From positions 3,100,001-3,164,000 of the forward strand of contig OY282380.1 in assembly GCA_958295885.1 (NCBI GenBank): a stretch of DNA of 64,000 nt, in the 5' to 3' direction. A program made the translations under genes and the position numbers. Numbering within the stretch: position 1 is the first letter of the stretch; the number at the start of each line of letters is the position of its first letter. Below, piece after piece: positions 18,386 through 28,411 of the stretch. The notes below the pieces were generated by a model. That model searched no databases. It had not been told where the DNA came from and saw nothing but the letters and a program-made list of their open reading frames with translations. This stretch comes from Arenicellales bacterium (lineage in GTDB: Bacteria > Pseudomonadota > Gammaproteobacteria > Arenicellales > JAJDZL01).

Positions 18386-19269
18386 AGTCTTCCGAATTCC
18401 ACCGTGAATCGATCAGACAGGGGATCGGGACTGTCGCAAACAGTCTGAATCTGCCGGTCAGGCGGAGTTTTCAGCTGGTCCGCAGATTGGCGGCGGCAGT
18501 GATTGTTTTAAGTCTGCTGCCGTTCGTCGCTGCAGCAGCTGAATCACCGGATTATGAGCGGGAAGAGAGACTCGCCCAGGAAGCAATCGCCGGACTATTT
18601 GATGGTGAAGTCGTTTACCTGAACGCTGGCAGTCGAGAATTTCTGTCCTTATTCACGGAAGGAGAAGATGCGAATTCCAAAGCTGCACTCATACTGCTGC
18701 ATGGAAGGGGATTTCATCCTGACTGGCCGCAGGTTGCAGGGCCGCTGCGAGAAAAATTCACCGAGGCGGGCCTGACGACGCTGGCACTGCAGATGCCGGT
18801 TCTCGAAAAGGGTGCGAAATACTACCAGTATCTGGAAATTCTTCCGCTTTCTTTTCCTAGAATCGATGCCGGCATCCAATTTCTTGTAAGCAAAGGATAT
18901 GGTTGGATTGGAGTGATCGCTCACAGCTGTTCCGTCCATATGTCAATGGCTTGGATTCGAGCTCGGGGCGATCGTGAGATCGACGCATATGTCGGGATTG
19001 GCATGGGAGCGACGGACTATAAGCAGCCCATGCTCGAACCGTTTCCGCTTGAGGATATGACGGTTCCCATTTTGGATGTGTATGGTTCCGACGATTATCC
19101 GGCTGTGATCAAAGGTGCAGTCAGTCGCAGAATCGCAATTGAAAATGCCGGAAATGGCAAATCGAGGACCGTCGAAGTCCCCGGTGCCGATCACTTTTTC
19201 GAGGATTATGAAGACAGTCTTGCGGAAGCGGTCATCGAGTGGCTGAAATCAGTCTCGAGTCTGCAATAG
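18382..19269 (+). CDS. DUF3530-type alpha/beta hydrolase-like protein, exported or anchored
   Basis: 295 residues from a GTG that overlaps the preceding stop. Residues ~33-53 are a hydrophobic segment ending in AAAAE, a probable signal peptide after a long basic N-terminus. The rest is an alpha/beta-hydrolase of the DUF3530 type: ALILLHGRGFHPDWPQV, LALQMPVLEKGAKYY, and IGVIAHSCSVHMSMAW at the nucleophile elbow (SCS, not GxSxG). An acidic-His end is seen in YGSDDYP and VPGADHFFEDYEDS. Catalysis is unproven. It ends the ten-gene array, 4 bp from the convergent PhoU gene. Confidence 0.75.
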   Translation: MKSSEFHRESIRQGIGTVANSLNLPVRRSFQLVRRLAAAVIVLSLLPFVAAAAESPDYEREERLAQEAIAGLFDGEVVYLNAGSREFLSLFTEGEDANSKAALILLHGRGFHPDWPQVAGPLREKFTEAGLTTLALQMPVLEKGAKYYQYLEILPLSFPRIDAGIQFLVSKGYGWIGVIAHSCSVHMSMAWIRARGDREIDAYVGIGMGATDYKQPMLEPFPLEDMTVPILDVYGSDDYPAVIKGAVSRRIAIENAGNGKSRTVEVPGADHFFEDYEDSLAEAVIEWLKSVSSLQ

Positions 19270-19273
19270 CCGA

Positions 19274-19963
19274 TCAGTTCGCGATATCGTCAATGTTAAG
19301 GTGACGAATGTCTTCTCCTTTCACGAAAAAGATGACGTGTTCGCAAATATTGCAGGAGCGGTCTCCGACGCGTTCAAGCGAACGAATTGCATACAGAATA
19401 TCCACTGCGTCGGGAACTGAATCCGGGTCTGACATCATCCATTTGCGGATTCGTTTCAGCGTCGCCCGAAATTCCTTATCCACTTTCTTGTCGTGCCGAA
19501 TGAGTTCAAGAGATCTGACTTCGTCAGTCTGTTCAAATGCAATGAGCGTTTCATGAAGCAGCTTTGAAACGCGTAATCCGAGTTCCTGTATGTTACTGAA
19601 ATTTGGAAACTCACCGGGCCTTTCAGTAACTCGGCTTCCCATGAGCGCAACGCGGCAGACTTCGTCTCCCATGCGTTCAAGATCGTTCACAGTCTTGATC
19701 ACCATCAGCACGAATCGCAGGTCACTGGCCTTGGGCTGTCGGAGTGCGAGCAGCTGAATGCATTTCGCATCAATGTCGACTTCCAGGCGATTGACCTGAT
19801 CTTCAGTTTTGGCGACTTGGGCGGCGAGCAGAAGATCCCCATCGACCAGCGCTCGAATCGCAAATCTCAACTGTTTCTCGACGAGTCGCCCCATCATCAG
19901 GGTTTCGTTGCTCAGTTCAGTCAACAGTACGTCGAATTTAGCGGAATAATGGCCTTCTATCAT
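19274..19963 (-). CDS. phoU: Phosphate transport/signalling regulator PhoU
   Basis: 229 residues with two PhoU helical repeats. Each carries an ExxxxxGD-type motif: VNDLERMGDEVCRVA and AIRSLERVGDRSCNI. LRQPKASDLRFVL is also typical. PhoU represses the PhoR/PhoB system via the Pst transporter and controls phosphate uptake. No pst or phoB genes are next to it; its start is at 19963, and the gap at 19964-20777 lies upstream. It is convergent with the DUF3530 hydrolase, 4 bp away. Confidence 0.93.
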   Translation of the reverse strand: MIEGHYSAKFDVLLTELSNETLMMGRLVEKQLRFAIRALVDGDLLLAAQVAKTEDQVNRLEVDIDAKCIQLLALRQPKASDLRFVLMVIKTVNDLERMGDEVCRVALMGSRVTERPGEFPNFSNIQELGLRVSKLLHETLIAFEQTDEVRSLELIRHDKKVDKEFRATLKRIRKWMMSDPDSVPDAVDILYAIRSLERVGDRSCNICEHVIFFVKGEDIRHLNIDDIAN

Positions 19964-20777
19964 TGAAGTTCCTCGTTGTTCTGCTATTGGAGATCTGTGC
20001 CAGTCAAATGTTATTATTCAGAATACTTGATTGACTCGCTTCAATTCAAATCAAATCTCCAATTTACTTCAGAATTTCGTCTATTTTACTGATTCAAGCT
20101 TGACCGACCAATGCGAATTCCACACTGCAGTTGTTTCGGTACTCGTGAATTGATGCATGCACTTTCTTAGCATGATGAACGGTTCCAAATCCAACGGCAG
20201 GAAACTGTATTCTGCAGATCGTCCTAGAGTCACTATCTGCTGCCGGTCACCGTCCCTCCAAGACTGTGATCAAAGCGTGCCGAAACACCTTCTATTTTGT
20301 TGGCGCGGCGACTTTGAATTGTGTTATCAATCACAAAGAATCCCCGCAGCAGCGACCGCTTAGTGTCCACAGCATCGGCAGATCGCACAAACCACACGTG
20401 AGTTTAGACTTCACAAGTTGAGGTCTTACTGATTGAAAAATTCCTGCATCTGTTTCCGATAGAACATGGCGATTGAGAACAATTCCAGCCAACACCACGT
20501 CAACAGCAAAAATACTGTTTCATTCGTACTCAATGAACAACGGTGCCGACAAGTTCAGCGGCATGTTAGAATGTCGTTTTAATCACTAGGTTGCGTAAAA
20601 GCGTTCACAGGAAATGATCTGAGTTGCACTGACAACGGAGTTCCTAAGTTCGAAACGCGCCAGAGTCCAATACCATGACGATTACAAAGATGGAACTTGA
20701 TATCGCGGGACGACCGAGCGAGCGCATCAGCATCGAGAATTAAGATTGGAAAGCGAGCACTTTTTTGGAGTCGAGCA
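19964..20777. other. 814-bp gap between phoU and the GHKL/helicase pair
   Basis: No frame with recognisable protein features. It contains the phoU promoter region on one side and the leader of the large GHKL gene on the other; GGAG at 20767-20770 is the ribosome binding site for 20778. I find no terminator, repeat or RNA fold I trust. Confidence 0.45.
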
Positions 20778-23700
20778 ATGAGGGGATACACTACAGATTA
20801 CGTCAATCTGATTGCAGACAATCTTCGGGACCGTTATCAGAACGGCTTCCCAATCCTCAAGGAGCTGATTCAGAATGCCGATGACGCCAAGGCTCGCAGA
20901 TTGATCTTTGGAACACATAGTGGCTTCCCGGACACGCACCACCCGTTACTGAAAGGTCCCGGTCTCTGGGTCTTCAACGATGGTGTATTCACAGAGAGCG
21001 ATGCCGAAAATCTTCGATCCTTTGGCATCAGCGGCAGGGCCGGCGACAGCCATGTTATCGGTAAATTCGGCCTCGGGATGAAGAGCGTATTCCACCTTTG
21101 CGAAGCTTTGTTCTACGTAGCGAAAGGCAAGGATCAATTTTATTGCGAGGGACTTAGCCCCTGGATAACAGACAGCAATAGACGAAAACGTGGTTTCATG
21201 AAGTTTATTCCAGAGAGACGTAAACACAGGAAAAAAGAGCGCCGTACACTACATGAGGAATGGGACGAAATCAGTCAAAGTGATTGGAATTATTTGAAAG
21301 ATCTCGGTAAGAAATTGGCTGCCGACTCAAGTCAAAATCGAACTTGGTTTCTGCTGTGGCTTCCCTTGCGAAAGAGAGAGCATCTGCAAACAAGTGCAAA
21401 TGAGGAGATGGGGTGCATCATCAGCCGATTTCCGGGTGACGATCCCAATCCTGATCTTGAATTTCTATATGATGAACGCCTTGCTTACGACATGGCAGAG
21501 ATCCTTCCGTTACTGCGACATCTTGGGAGCATTGAGCACAAAGGGGAGAAAAACTCCTTCGTGTTAGAACTATCTGTTGAGCAACGGCTTCTAGCCAGTT
21601 GTCCTCGTACCGAAATCTGCGGCGAAGTTCAGCTGTTTGGCGGACATCAGCCACTTGACTTTTCTGGGCTGAGGGACATGAGTGAGGACAGTTGTTTTAA
21701 GGACATGAGGAATTTGGAAACGTGGCCCAGCACTCGGTATCGCGACGAATTGAGACACGTGTGCTACGCCTCAGATAGATCCAAGCCGGAGGCGGCAGTG
21801 CTGTTCTACTCCCGTCCGAGCAGCGAAATCTTTTTTCATGTTCACTGGGCAGTGTTCCTGCCGGTGGAGGACCACGCTGAAGAACTTGAAAAACGAACCT
21901 ACTCTCTAGCTCTTCACGGCCAGTTTTTCCTTGATGCAGGACGAAAAAAGATCCATGATTTTAAACATTTGCACGATGAGCCGAAGGCTATAGATAGAAC
22001 TACTATCGACGAAAGATTGCTTCGCAGGGCCTGGAATCAAAGACTGGCCCAAATGGTCTTGCTCCCACTGGTGCTGCCTGCCTTGCAATTGCACGTCAAG
22101 AAACAGAAATTATCCGACAGTGAGTGTACCTTACTGACTGAGGCTATCTGCAAATCTGACTTTTTCACTAAATTCCAGCAGTATATCTGTGGGAATAGCA
22201 TATGGCTGCGCACACTACAGCGCGGTGCCGACTCTCAATGGCGTCTGATCGAGGGAGATTGCTGTTCTCGGTTGCGACCTCTCCCAAATCCGCCGAATAA
22301 TGAATTAAATCGACCTTGGCAGGTGTTCCCTAAACTTAGCGATCACGTTATACCCTATGATGTTGACGAAACGTACCTAAGCAGTATGCAAAGTCCGGGC
22401 GCGTGGCCGAACGAGGAACTTGATAAACTGCTGACTCGGGTACATGGCTTGTTTGAGAGTGCTACGCACATGGATTATCTGATCGAGTTCCTCAATACCT
22501 GTGTGAGCGATGAACACAGAAGTTCCTGCCGCTTTCAGCGTCGGTTGCTGGACATAATGAGAATCGGACTGTCAAATTCCGAGCCCGCTAAAAGGCGTCA
22601 AGTGGCAAAAAAGGGAAGCAGACTCGTCGGAATACTCGATTCGAATATGCGGTTGGAAATCTCGACTAATTTACCTGAGTCGATTCTAGACGATTTGTGG
22701 AATATTGACGCACCGCTTTTGCTTGTCCCAAACGGAATGGATTCGGAACCCAAAGGTAAAGCTTCTCCCGATGAGGAGACATTGGCTGAATGGCTGAAGA
22801 TACTGGACGAAGCCTTAAAATTACGAGCGAATCATGGAGATCGGGAGCGGATAATCGGGGCAATACAAGGGTTGCTGCGAGCTTTGCCCGAGGCAGAGCG
22901 GCGGCAATTTCTACAGCAGCATCAGACACTCAAAATCATCAAGGTGCAGGATGCACCGAACGGCGCGGATAATCTACTGTCTGTCGAAGACCTAAATCAG
23001 AGAAGGAACGCTGGCACTCTATTCCGTTTTGCGGGAGGACTAAGGAGGGCAGTGATGGGAATCACTCCGCGGCTTGCTAGGGCGATTCCCGATGCCAACG
23101 TCTGTTTGATCAACACCTATACCTGCCGCGATATTTTTGGGGACGAACACGACATTTCCGGTGCTAACAATGAATTAGCCAGTCTGGCGGCCGTAGGTAA
23201 TTATTGTGGTCAATTGGGAAGCATTGCCGAGCGGCGAGCATTGCTTGAAAGCGCTAACAATCCGGGAACAGACGATATGGCGCTGCGCGGCCTGAGATTC
23301 CTGTTGCACGGCTCGCGCGGCAATCGCGAAGACGACGAAATTCAGCTCTGGGTCCAGCGGCTTGACCAACACTCAGCTTGGCGTAGCCTCTGGGCTGAAA
23401 CGCACCCCAATAGGGAGTGGAGCCTCATACGCAATGAACTTGTCGACGTGGTGCCTCGTAACCTCTGGAACCGGGCGCAAATCGCTGAGATTGACGCCCA
23501 AAATCTTATCGAATTGTTGGACCGAGAGGAAGTTACCATCGAGAATCCGGAGGAATTCTTAGTCGAAGAGCGCAACGAGATCCTATCGAAAATCACGAAT
23601 ATGGGTCTTTGGCGGCGGCTGCCGCTACATTCGACGGTGGATGAACGCCTCACCTCGGTTACTGAATATGTCTATCTGGAAAACCCGCAGATATACTTTG

Positions 23701-26700
23701 ATGTACCGTCGAACTGCGGAGTGACCTTGATCGCGTTGAACGAGAACGAGGATGTTGCAGACAAACAAAGGCGCTGGCTGCGTCCCCTGGACCGCGTTGC
23801 CGGAATAGAAATCTGGTTGAACACCCCGAATCCTGAAGTTTACTGGTGTGAGATCATGGACGCGGTGAACGGGTTGCAGGACAATATTCCGGTCGATTTG
23901 GGAGATCAGCTACGAGAAACAGTCTGGCTTCCAACGGCTGACGGCACACCGGTCAAGCCTAGAAATGTCATCGAATTCCGAGAGTGTCTTGAAGATGAAG
24001 CCCATCTCATCGTCACCAATCATCGGAACCCTAATAGGACCCGTTACGCTGTACCCGATGAATTCAGTGCAGAAGTACAAGCTCACAATGCGTGGAAGCT
24101 GATCCGTGATGTAGGATTCTCAGCTGAAGATGAGGGGCTGGATCTTCTAGCGCGGTTACTGGAAGACTTGCCGGACTATCGTATCGGAGATTGGCAAGAG
24201 CCGCCGGCTGATTATGTAATGAGACTATTGGCTCACAACAAAGATCTTCCGGGCTGGCGATTGTTAGAGAGGGTAGCTAATTCGTTCGACCTGGAGACAG
24301 CGTGGGCCAAACTTAGTGGCGCACTCTCGCAAGAGATCCAAGTTGAAATATTGACAACAGTGCTCAACTGGCTCGCCGAGTCTAGAGACGAATGGGATGT
24401 CCGAAAATCAGCCCACGATTCTTACTTGAGACAACTGGCGAGTCAACTGCAGACGCGCAATCAAAATGGAGCCGCTTTCCTCAATGAACTGAAGCTTGCG
24501 GCCGCCAACAAATCTTGGCAGAATGCGAAAAATTTGTGTGCCGGTGCGCACAGCGTAGTTGCAGAAAAACTTTTAGACCAGCATCAGCTACACATGCTCG
24601 GGAACCTTATCTGCAACGCGATTGCATGCGAATATGATGAGGTCAGGCGTCAAAATAATGGCGAGTTTGACGAAAATCATGTCGGTGATGTCCTGTGTAA
24701 TTACTTTAAAACTTGGGATGCGAATCTTGTGCCAAGACCGATGATCGGTTTGGTACTGGCTCTGCTCGGGCAGGATTTCAGACCAATTGCCAACGATTAC
24801 CTGAGTCCGCACAGCTTTGAGTGGATTGTCAGACAGCTGCCGTGGCGTGCTCCGAGCTCTCGTCCTTATAAGTTTGACTCGTACTCTCAAGAGTGGCGAG
24901 TGATAGATAACTGGATGGGAGGCAGAAACATATATGAGGCACTGGATTGCATTGTCGCGAACGTGGGAGTGCACCATTTGGAAGATACAATTCAGGTGCT
25001 GAACCTCCAGGGTGACTGTATTGAGGTTTCTCTCGACCCGAATATTGATAATTTACTTATCGGTGGAATTGAGCGGCAGAATGAGTACAACGTGAGGATT
25101 TCCTTTCGTAGCATTGATGTTCGCAAATACAATCCAGCGCAGCTCCGCGAAATGCTGCGTGCTACCGCTGAAATCCTCTATCACCGTATTTACAATCAAA
25201 ATAACGTAAACTTCGACAATCTTTGGCAAGAGCTGGATCAAAGCCATCAGCTCGAAATTGAGGTTGCCCGTCGCCTGATTCTCAACCATATCCCGTTCTA
25301 CCTCCGTCAGCTCACCGTAAGATGCGAGACTATTGAGCAGCATCTGGAGATTTTCGATCGTTTACGGTATCGGATAGCCGAGGCAGAAATTGACAACGAA
25401 AATTTAGCGGATGACTACAGGCAGATATGGCAAAACGCACTCGACAATCTTGCTTGTTGCATCGACCAAAACCCGAATGTACAGAATGCTGTGGTGCAGG
25501 CTGTCAAGGATAAGCTCAAACAATATCAATACGATCTGTCCAGCATCCCGTTGGAGTTGTTCCAGAATGCCGACGACGCTGCCGTCGAGCTGGGCCAGTT
25601 CCATGCCCCTCTTCTCGAAGGTCGTCAAGTGCCATCTGAAGCACAGTACTTCGTGGTGGAAGAACGGGAAGACGGTCTAAGGTTCATTCACTGGGGGCGG
25701 CCGGTCAACGCCCGCGGTCCAGTTGGATTCGACGGTGAAAATCGAGGCTATCACCGCGACTTGGAAAAGATGCTCATCCTGTCTTCCACCGACAAGCTCA
25801 ATGATGACATTGTGACCGGCAAGTTCGGACTCGGGTTCAAGAGCGTATTGCTTGCCTCCGAGCAACCTCGAATTCTAAGCGGTCACTTGGCCATCCGTAT
25901 CGCGGCGGGAATATTGCCACAAATTTGGGATGATCCCGATGAAGCGCAGCAGAGACTCCGATTTCATAGCCGCCAGAATTGCAGGCTACCTGGAACACTC
26001 ATCGATTTGCCAGACGTAAACAAAGAGCACCGCGATTATCTTCTTCAACGATTTCGGCAACTAGCGGGAATCCTTTGTGTCTTCGGTCGAGCCATCCGAA
26101 CCATTAAGCATGTTAATTCAGAGACGCAAACGGACTTCCGCTGGCAATGGCAGCCAAGAGAGATCTGCCACGGCGTGGAGATTGGAGAATTGGACCTGAA
26201 TGGCAAGGGCGTTCGCACAAAGGCACTTTGTATCCGCACCGACAACGGTAGTGTACTAATGGCCATCGGACCCCAAGGGTTTCGTTCTTTGCCGGATGAC
26301 GTACCTGCACTATGGGTCACTGCACCGACCCGAGAATCCTCGGATGTTGGCTTCGCTGTCAATAGTGATTTTGATCTAGATGCCGGCCGCGGACGATTGG
26401 CTGGCAACCCAGAGAACAACTTGCAAAAAGCGAAGGAAATTGGCAGCAAGGCCGGTGCAGCTCTTAGTGTCTTGTTCAAACATTCCAAACATTCTCGTGA
26501 AAATTGGGTCTCTGTACAATCGGACTTGAGTCTAACGAAGAACCTTGACATACTGAATTTCTGGGAGAGCATCTGGTTGGGACTGACAAAGAGAATATTG
26601 AAACGCCATCGTGGCAACGGAGGAAATCTTACATGGGAGGTCGCATTTGGCGCGCTTACTCAACTGTGCAACTGTGACTGTCCTCGTGTGGTTCCGAACG

Positions 26701-28331
26701 GTTTGAAGGGGTCGTTGCGTGCATTTTCGAATGTGAAAGAGATACGCTACGAGTTTAGGGGGATTTTGCTAGGCGAAGAAATAGGGAAATGGTTGAGTAA
26801 CTGGGAACGTTTTAAATCTAAATATCGTGGCGAGGAGTGTGTTTCCAAAGAAATCGCTGACATTCTGAGAAATACCGATGTCCAAATGGATAAGCTACAG
26901 CCCCTTGACCTCTTTGCACTGGTGAATTTGTTGGAGAACGACCGGGTCAATTCCGAAGATGCCGAAGTGTTGGGACGGTTGTACCTTCTGACCAAGAATG
27001 CGCCGGACTGGGGATCGAAGAACCTGATGAAACGTCTCAAGAAGCTGTCATTTCTGTCCCAGAATGACCGGTGGACTGAGTCCCAGAGGCTGTTAGCGAG
27101 TCACGGAACTGGTCTCGACTTGGATGAGCCACGAAGACACTCGTTGGCACCGCGTAAATGTCGCATGCACTCCGACTACTACGTGGAATCGGCCGATGAG
27201 CCGGCAGTAACATTCTTCCGAATTTGCCGCCAACGTATGCAGGCACCTCCAGAGAAGATCGCTGATTGGGTGCTGGCTGCGAACTCTGACGAGGAACGAC
27301 GCAACGCTCTTTTCTACCTTGTCGACGGTGAGCATGGTGAGCGAGTCGCTGAGCTCGTGCGTGGAAAAGAGTGGCTGCAGACTGCGCTCTATCTTCCCAA
27401 TCTAAAGGAATGGTTAAAAGAAGAACAACTGGACAAGCTACGTCGTCTTCTAATCCGACAATGGCAAATCCATCAAGCCGTTTCTCAGAACGGAAAACAC
27501 CCGCTCGATCATGATGATCTGCTCCCTAATGTAAGTCTTGATGTCGCTATGAATCGACTTTACGAATGGTCGGAAAATGAGGGTTGCGAGAAGATCAAAA
27601 ATTACAGAAGTGACATTTTTCCCAACGATACCCCAATCCGTGATTTAGCCCCAAAGATTGGACTGCTCCACCAACCTTCATGGTTTCTGCTTCTCGCATT
27701 GGGAAGCTTCCAGAGCATTGGCCGTACCAAAGATGGACAACATAGTAGATTTATCCGCCTTTGTCGGGATAAGGGATGGTGGCAAATCTTTACAGAGTGT
27801 GATCCGAAGGAACAACCCGAGAGGTGGATGGATGTCATTGAGGAGTACGCCGACGAGCAGCATGATGATGAGAAATGGATTCAATGGCTAATGCAATTCC
27901 CTAAGCTTTATCGGCTACGTCGTTGGCTGGACGATTACATCAACCTCTTCCTGTCCATTAACCGATTTCAAGGACCATTCAATCGCGACACAATTCTTGC
28001 TCCAAAGGCTAGCTCTGAATTTCAGGGTGGCGGCATTGACCCACCCCCGCTTACAAGAACGTTGAAAGTCGGTTTCCCTTTCGTCGTTCGGGAACTGCTA
28101 TATCGCGGTGTGGTCAACAACCGCCACGCAGTTCCGCATGCGTATGCGCCAATAGAACGCATTCGGCGCTTTTTTCGCGCGTTTGATGAAGAAATTGAAA
28201 CGTCAGAGAAAATTCACGAGATTCTGACGGAACACTTAGGTGAGGAAAAGGCCAAATTCAACGGAGCTTACGACATTCCACTTCGGATTGTTTCTGCTTC
28301 TGCTTCGTTACGCGATAAAATTCTTTTATAA
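20778..28331 (+). CDS. Giant sacsin/Hsp90-like protein with two GHKL ATPase modules
   Basis: 2,517 residues from the ATG at 20778 (GGAG, 7-nt spacing); an extension to the TTG at 20697 is less likely. The first GHKL ATPase module is residues ~10-180: N-box ELIQNADDAKA (29-39), the FNDGVFTESDA loop near 65, and GKFGLGMKS (95-103). A second module is at ~1590-1800: LELFQNADDAAVE, then LSSTDKLNDD and GKFGLGFKS (1681-1689). This resembles the repeated ATPase modules of sacsin. The ~1,400 residues between and the C-terminal ~700 residues show no domain I know. An SNF2 helicase is encoded 80 bp downstream, which suggests a DNA-directed defence or repair complex. Confidence 0.85.
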   Translation: MRGYTTDYVNLIADNLRDRYQNGFPILKELIQNADDAKARRLIFGTHSGFPDTHHPLLKGPGLWVFNDGVFTESDAENLRSFGISGRAGDSHVIGKFGLGMKSVFHLCEALFYVAKGKDQFYCEGLSPWITDSNRRKRGFMKFIPERRKHRKKERRTLHEEWDEISQSDWNYLKDLGKKLAADSSQNRTWFLLWLPLRKREHLQTSANEEMGCIISRFPGDDPNPDLEFLYDERLAYDMAEILPLLRHLGSIEHKGEKNSFVLELSVEQRLLASCPRTEICGEVQLFGGHQPLDFSGLRDMSEDSCFKDMRNLETWPSTRYRDELRHVCYASDRSKPEAAVLFYSRPSSEIFFHVHWAVFLPVEDHAEELEKRTYSLALHGQFFLDAGRKKIHDFKHLHDEPKAIDRTTIDERLLRRAWNQRLAQMVLLPLVLPALQLHVKKQKLSDSECTLLTEAICKSDFFTKFQQYICGNSIWLRTLQRGADSQWRLIEGDCCSRLRPLPNPPNNELNRPWQVFPKLSDHVIPYDVDETYLSSMQSPGAWPNEELDKLLTRVHGLFESATHMDYLIEFLNTCVSDEHRSSCRFQRRLLDIMRIGLSNSEPAKRRQVAKKGSRLVGILDSNMRLEISTNLPESILDDLWNIDAPLLLVPNGMDSEPKGKASPDEETLAEWLKILDEALKLRANHGDRERIIGAIQGLLRALPEAERRQFLQQHQTLKIIKVQDAPNGADNLLSVEDLNQRRNAGTLFRFAGGLRRAVMGITPRLARAIPDANVCLINTYTCRDIFGDEHDISGANNELASLAAVGNYCGQLGSIAERRALLESANNPGTDDMALRGLRFLLHGSRGNREDDEIQLWVQRLDQHSAWRSLWAETHPNREWSLIRNELVDVVPRNLWNRAQIAEIDAQNLIELLDREEVTIENPEEFLVEERNEILSKITNMGLWRRLPLHSTVDERLTSVTEYVYLENPQIYFDVPSNCGVTLIALNENEDVADKQRRWLRPLDRVAGIEIWLNTPNPEVYWCEIMDAVNGLQDNIPVDLGDQLRETVWLPTADGTPVKPRNVIEFRECLEDEAHLIVTNHRNPNRTRYAVPDEFSAEVQAHNAWKLIRDVGFSAEDEGLDLLARLLEDLPDYRIGDWQEPPADYVMRLLAHNKDLPGWRLLERVANSFDLETAWAKLSGALSQEIQVEILTTVLNWLAESRDEWDVRKSAHDSYLRQLASQLQTRNQNGAAFLNELKLAAANKSWQNAKNLCAGAHSVVAEKLLDQHQLHMLGNLICNAIACEYDEVRRQNNGEFDENHVGDVLCNYFKTWDANLVPRPMIGLVLALLGQDFRPIANDYLSPHSFEWIVRQLPWRAPSSRPYKFDSYSQEWRVIDNWMGGRNIYEALDCIVANVGVHHLEDTIQVLNLQGDCIEVSLDPNIDNLLIGGIERQNEYNVRISFRSIDVRKYNPAQLREMLRATAEILYHRIYNQNNVNFDNLWQELDQSHQLEIEVARRLILNHIPFYLRQLTVRCETIEQHLEIFDRLRYRIAEAEIDNENLADDYRQIWQNALDNLACCIDQNPNVQNAVVQAVKDKLKQYQYDLSSIPLELFQNADDAAVELGQFHAPLLEGRQVPSEAQYFVVEEREDGLRFIHWGRPVNARGPVGFDGENRGYHRDLEKMLILSSTDKLNDDIVTGKFGLGFKSVLLASEQPRILSGHLAIRIAAGILPQIWDDPDEAQQRLRFHSRQNCRLPGTLIDLPDVNKEHRDYLLQRFRQLAGILCVFGRAIRTIKHVNSETQTDFRWQWQPREICHGVEIGELDLNGKGVRTKALCIRTDNGSVLMAIGPQGFRSLPDDVPALWVTAPTRESSDVGFAVNSDFDLDAGRGRLAGNPENNLQKAKEIGSKAGAALSVLFKHSKHSRENWVSVQSDLSLTKNLDILNFWESIWLGLTKRILKRHRGNGGNLTWEVAFGALTQLCNCDCPRVVPNGLKGSLRAFSNVKEIRYEFRGILLGEEIGKWLSNWERFKSKYRGEECVSKEIADILRNTDVQMDKLQPLDLFALVNLLENDRVNSEDAEVLGRLYLLTKNAPDWGSKNLMKRLKKLSFLSQNDRWTESQRLLASHGTGLDLDEPRRHSLAPRKCRMHSDYYVESADEPAVTFFRICRQRMQAPPEKIADWVLAANSDEERRNALFYLVDGEHGERVAELVRGKEWLQTALYLPNLKEWLKEEQLDKLRRLLIRQWQIHQAVSQNGKHPLDHDDLLPNVSLDVAMNRLYEWSENEGCEKIKNYRSDIFPNDTPIRDLAPKIGLLHQPSWFLLLALGSFQSIGRTKDGQHSRFIRLCRDKGWWQIFTECDPKEQPERWMDVIEEYADEQHDDEKWIQWLMQFPKLYRLRRWLDDYINLFLSINRFQGPFNRDTILAPKASSEFQGGGIDPPPLTRTLKVGFPFVVRELLYRGVVNNRHAVPHAYAPIERIRRFFRAFDEEIETSEKIHEILTEHLGEEKAKFNGAYDIPLRIVSASASLRDKILL

Positions 28332-28411
28332 GCTATGGTGAATATTATGATATTTCGTGTAGAGAAGTCGTTGAATCGACATGTAAATCCTAAGAAAGAC
28401 GAGGCCTTGTA

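Noticed and set aside
20697-20777. TTG start 27 codons upstream for the GHKL gene
   Set aside because: The ATG at 20778 has a well-placed GGAG and begins the conserved region.
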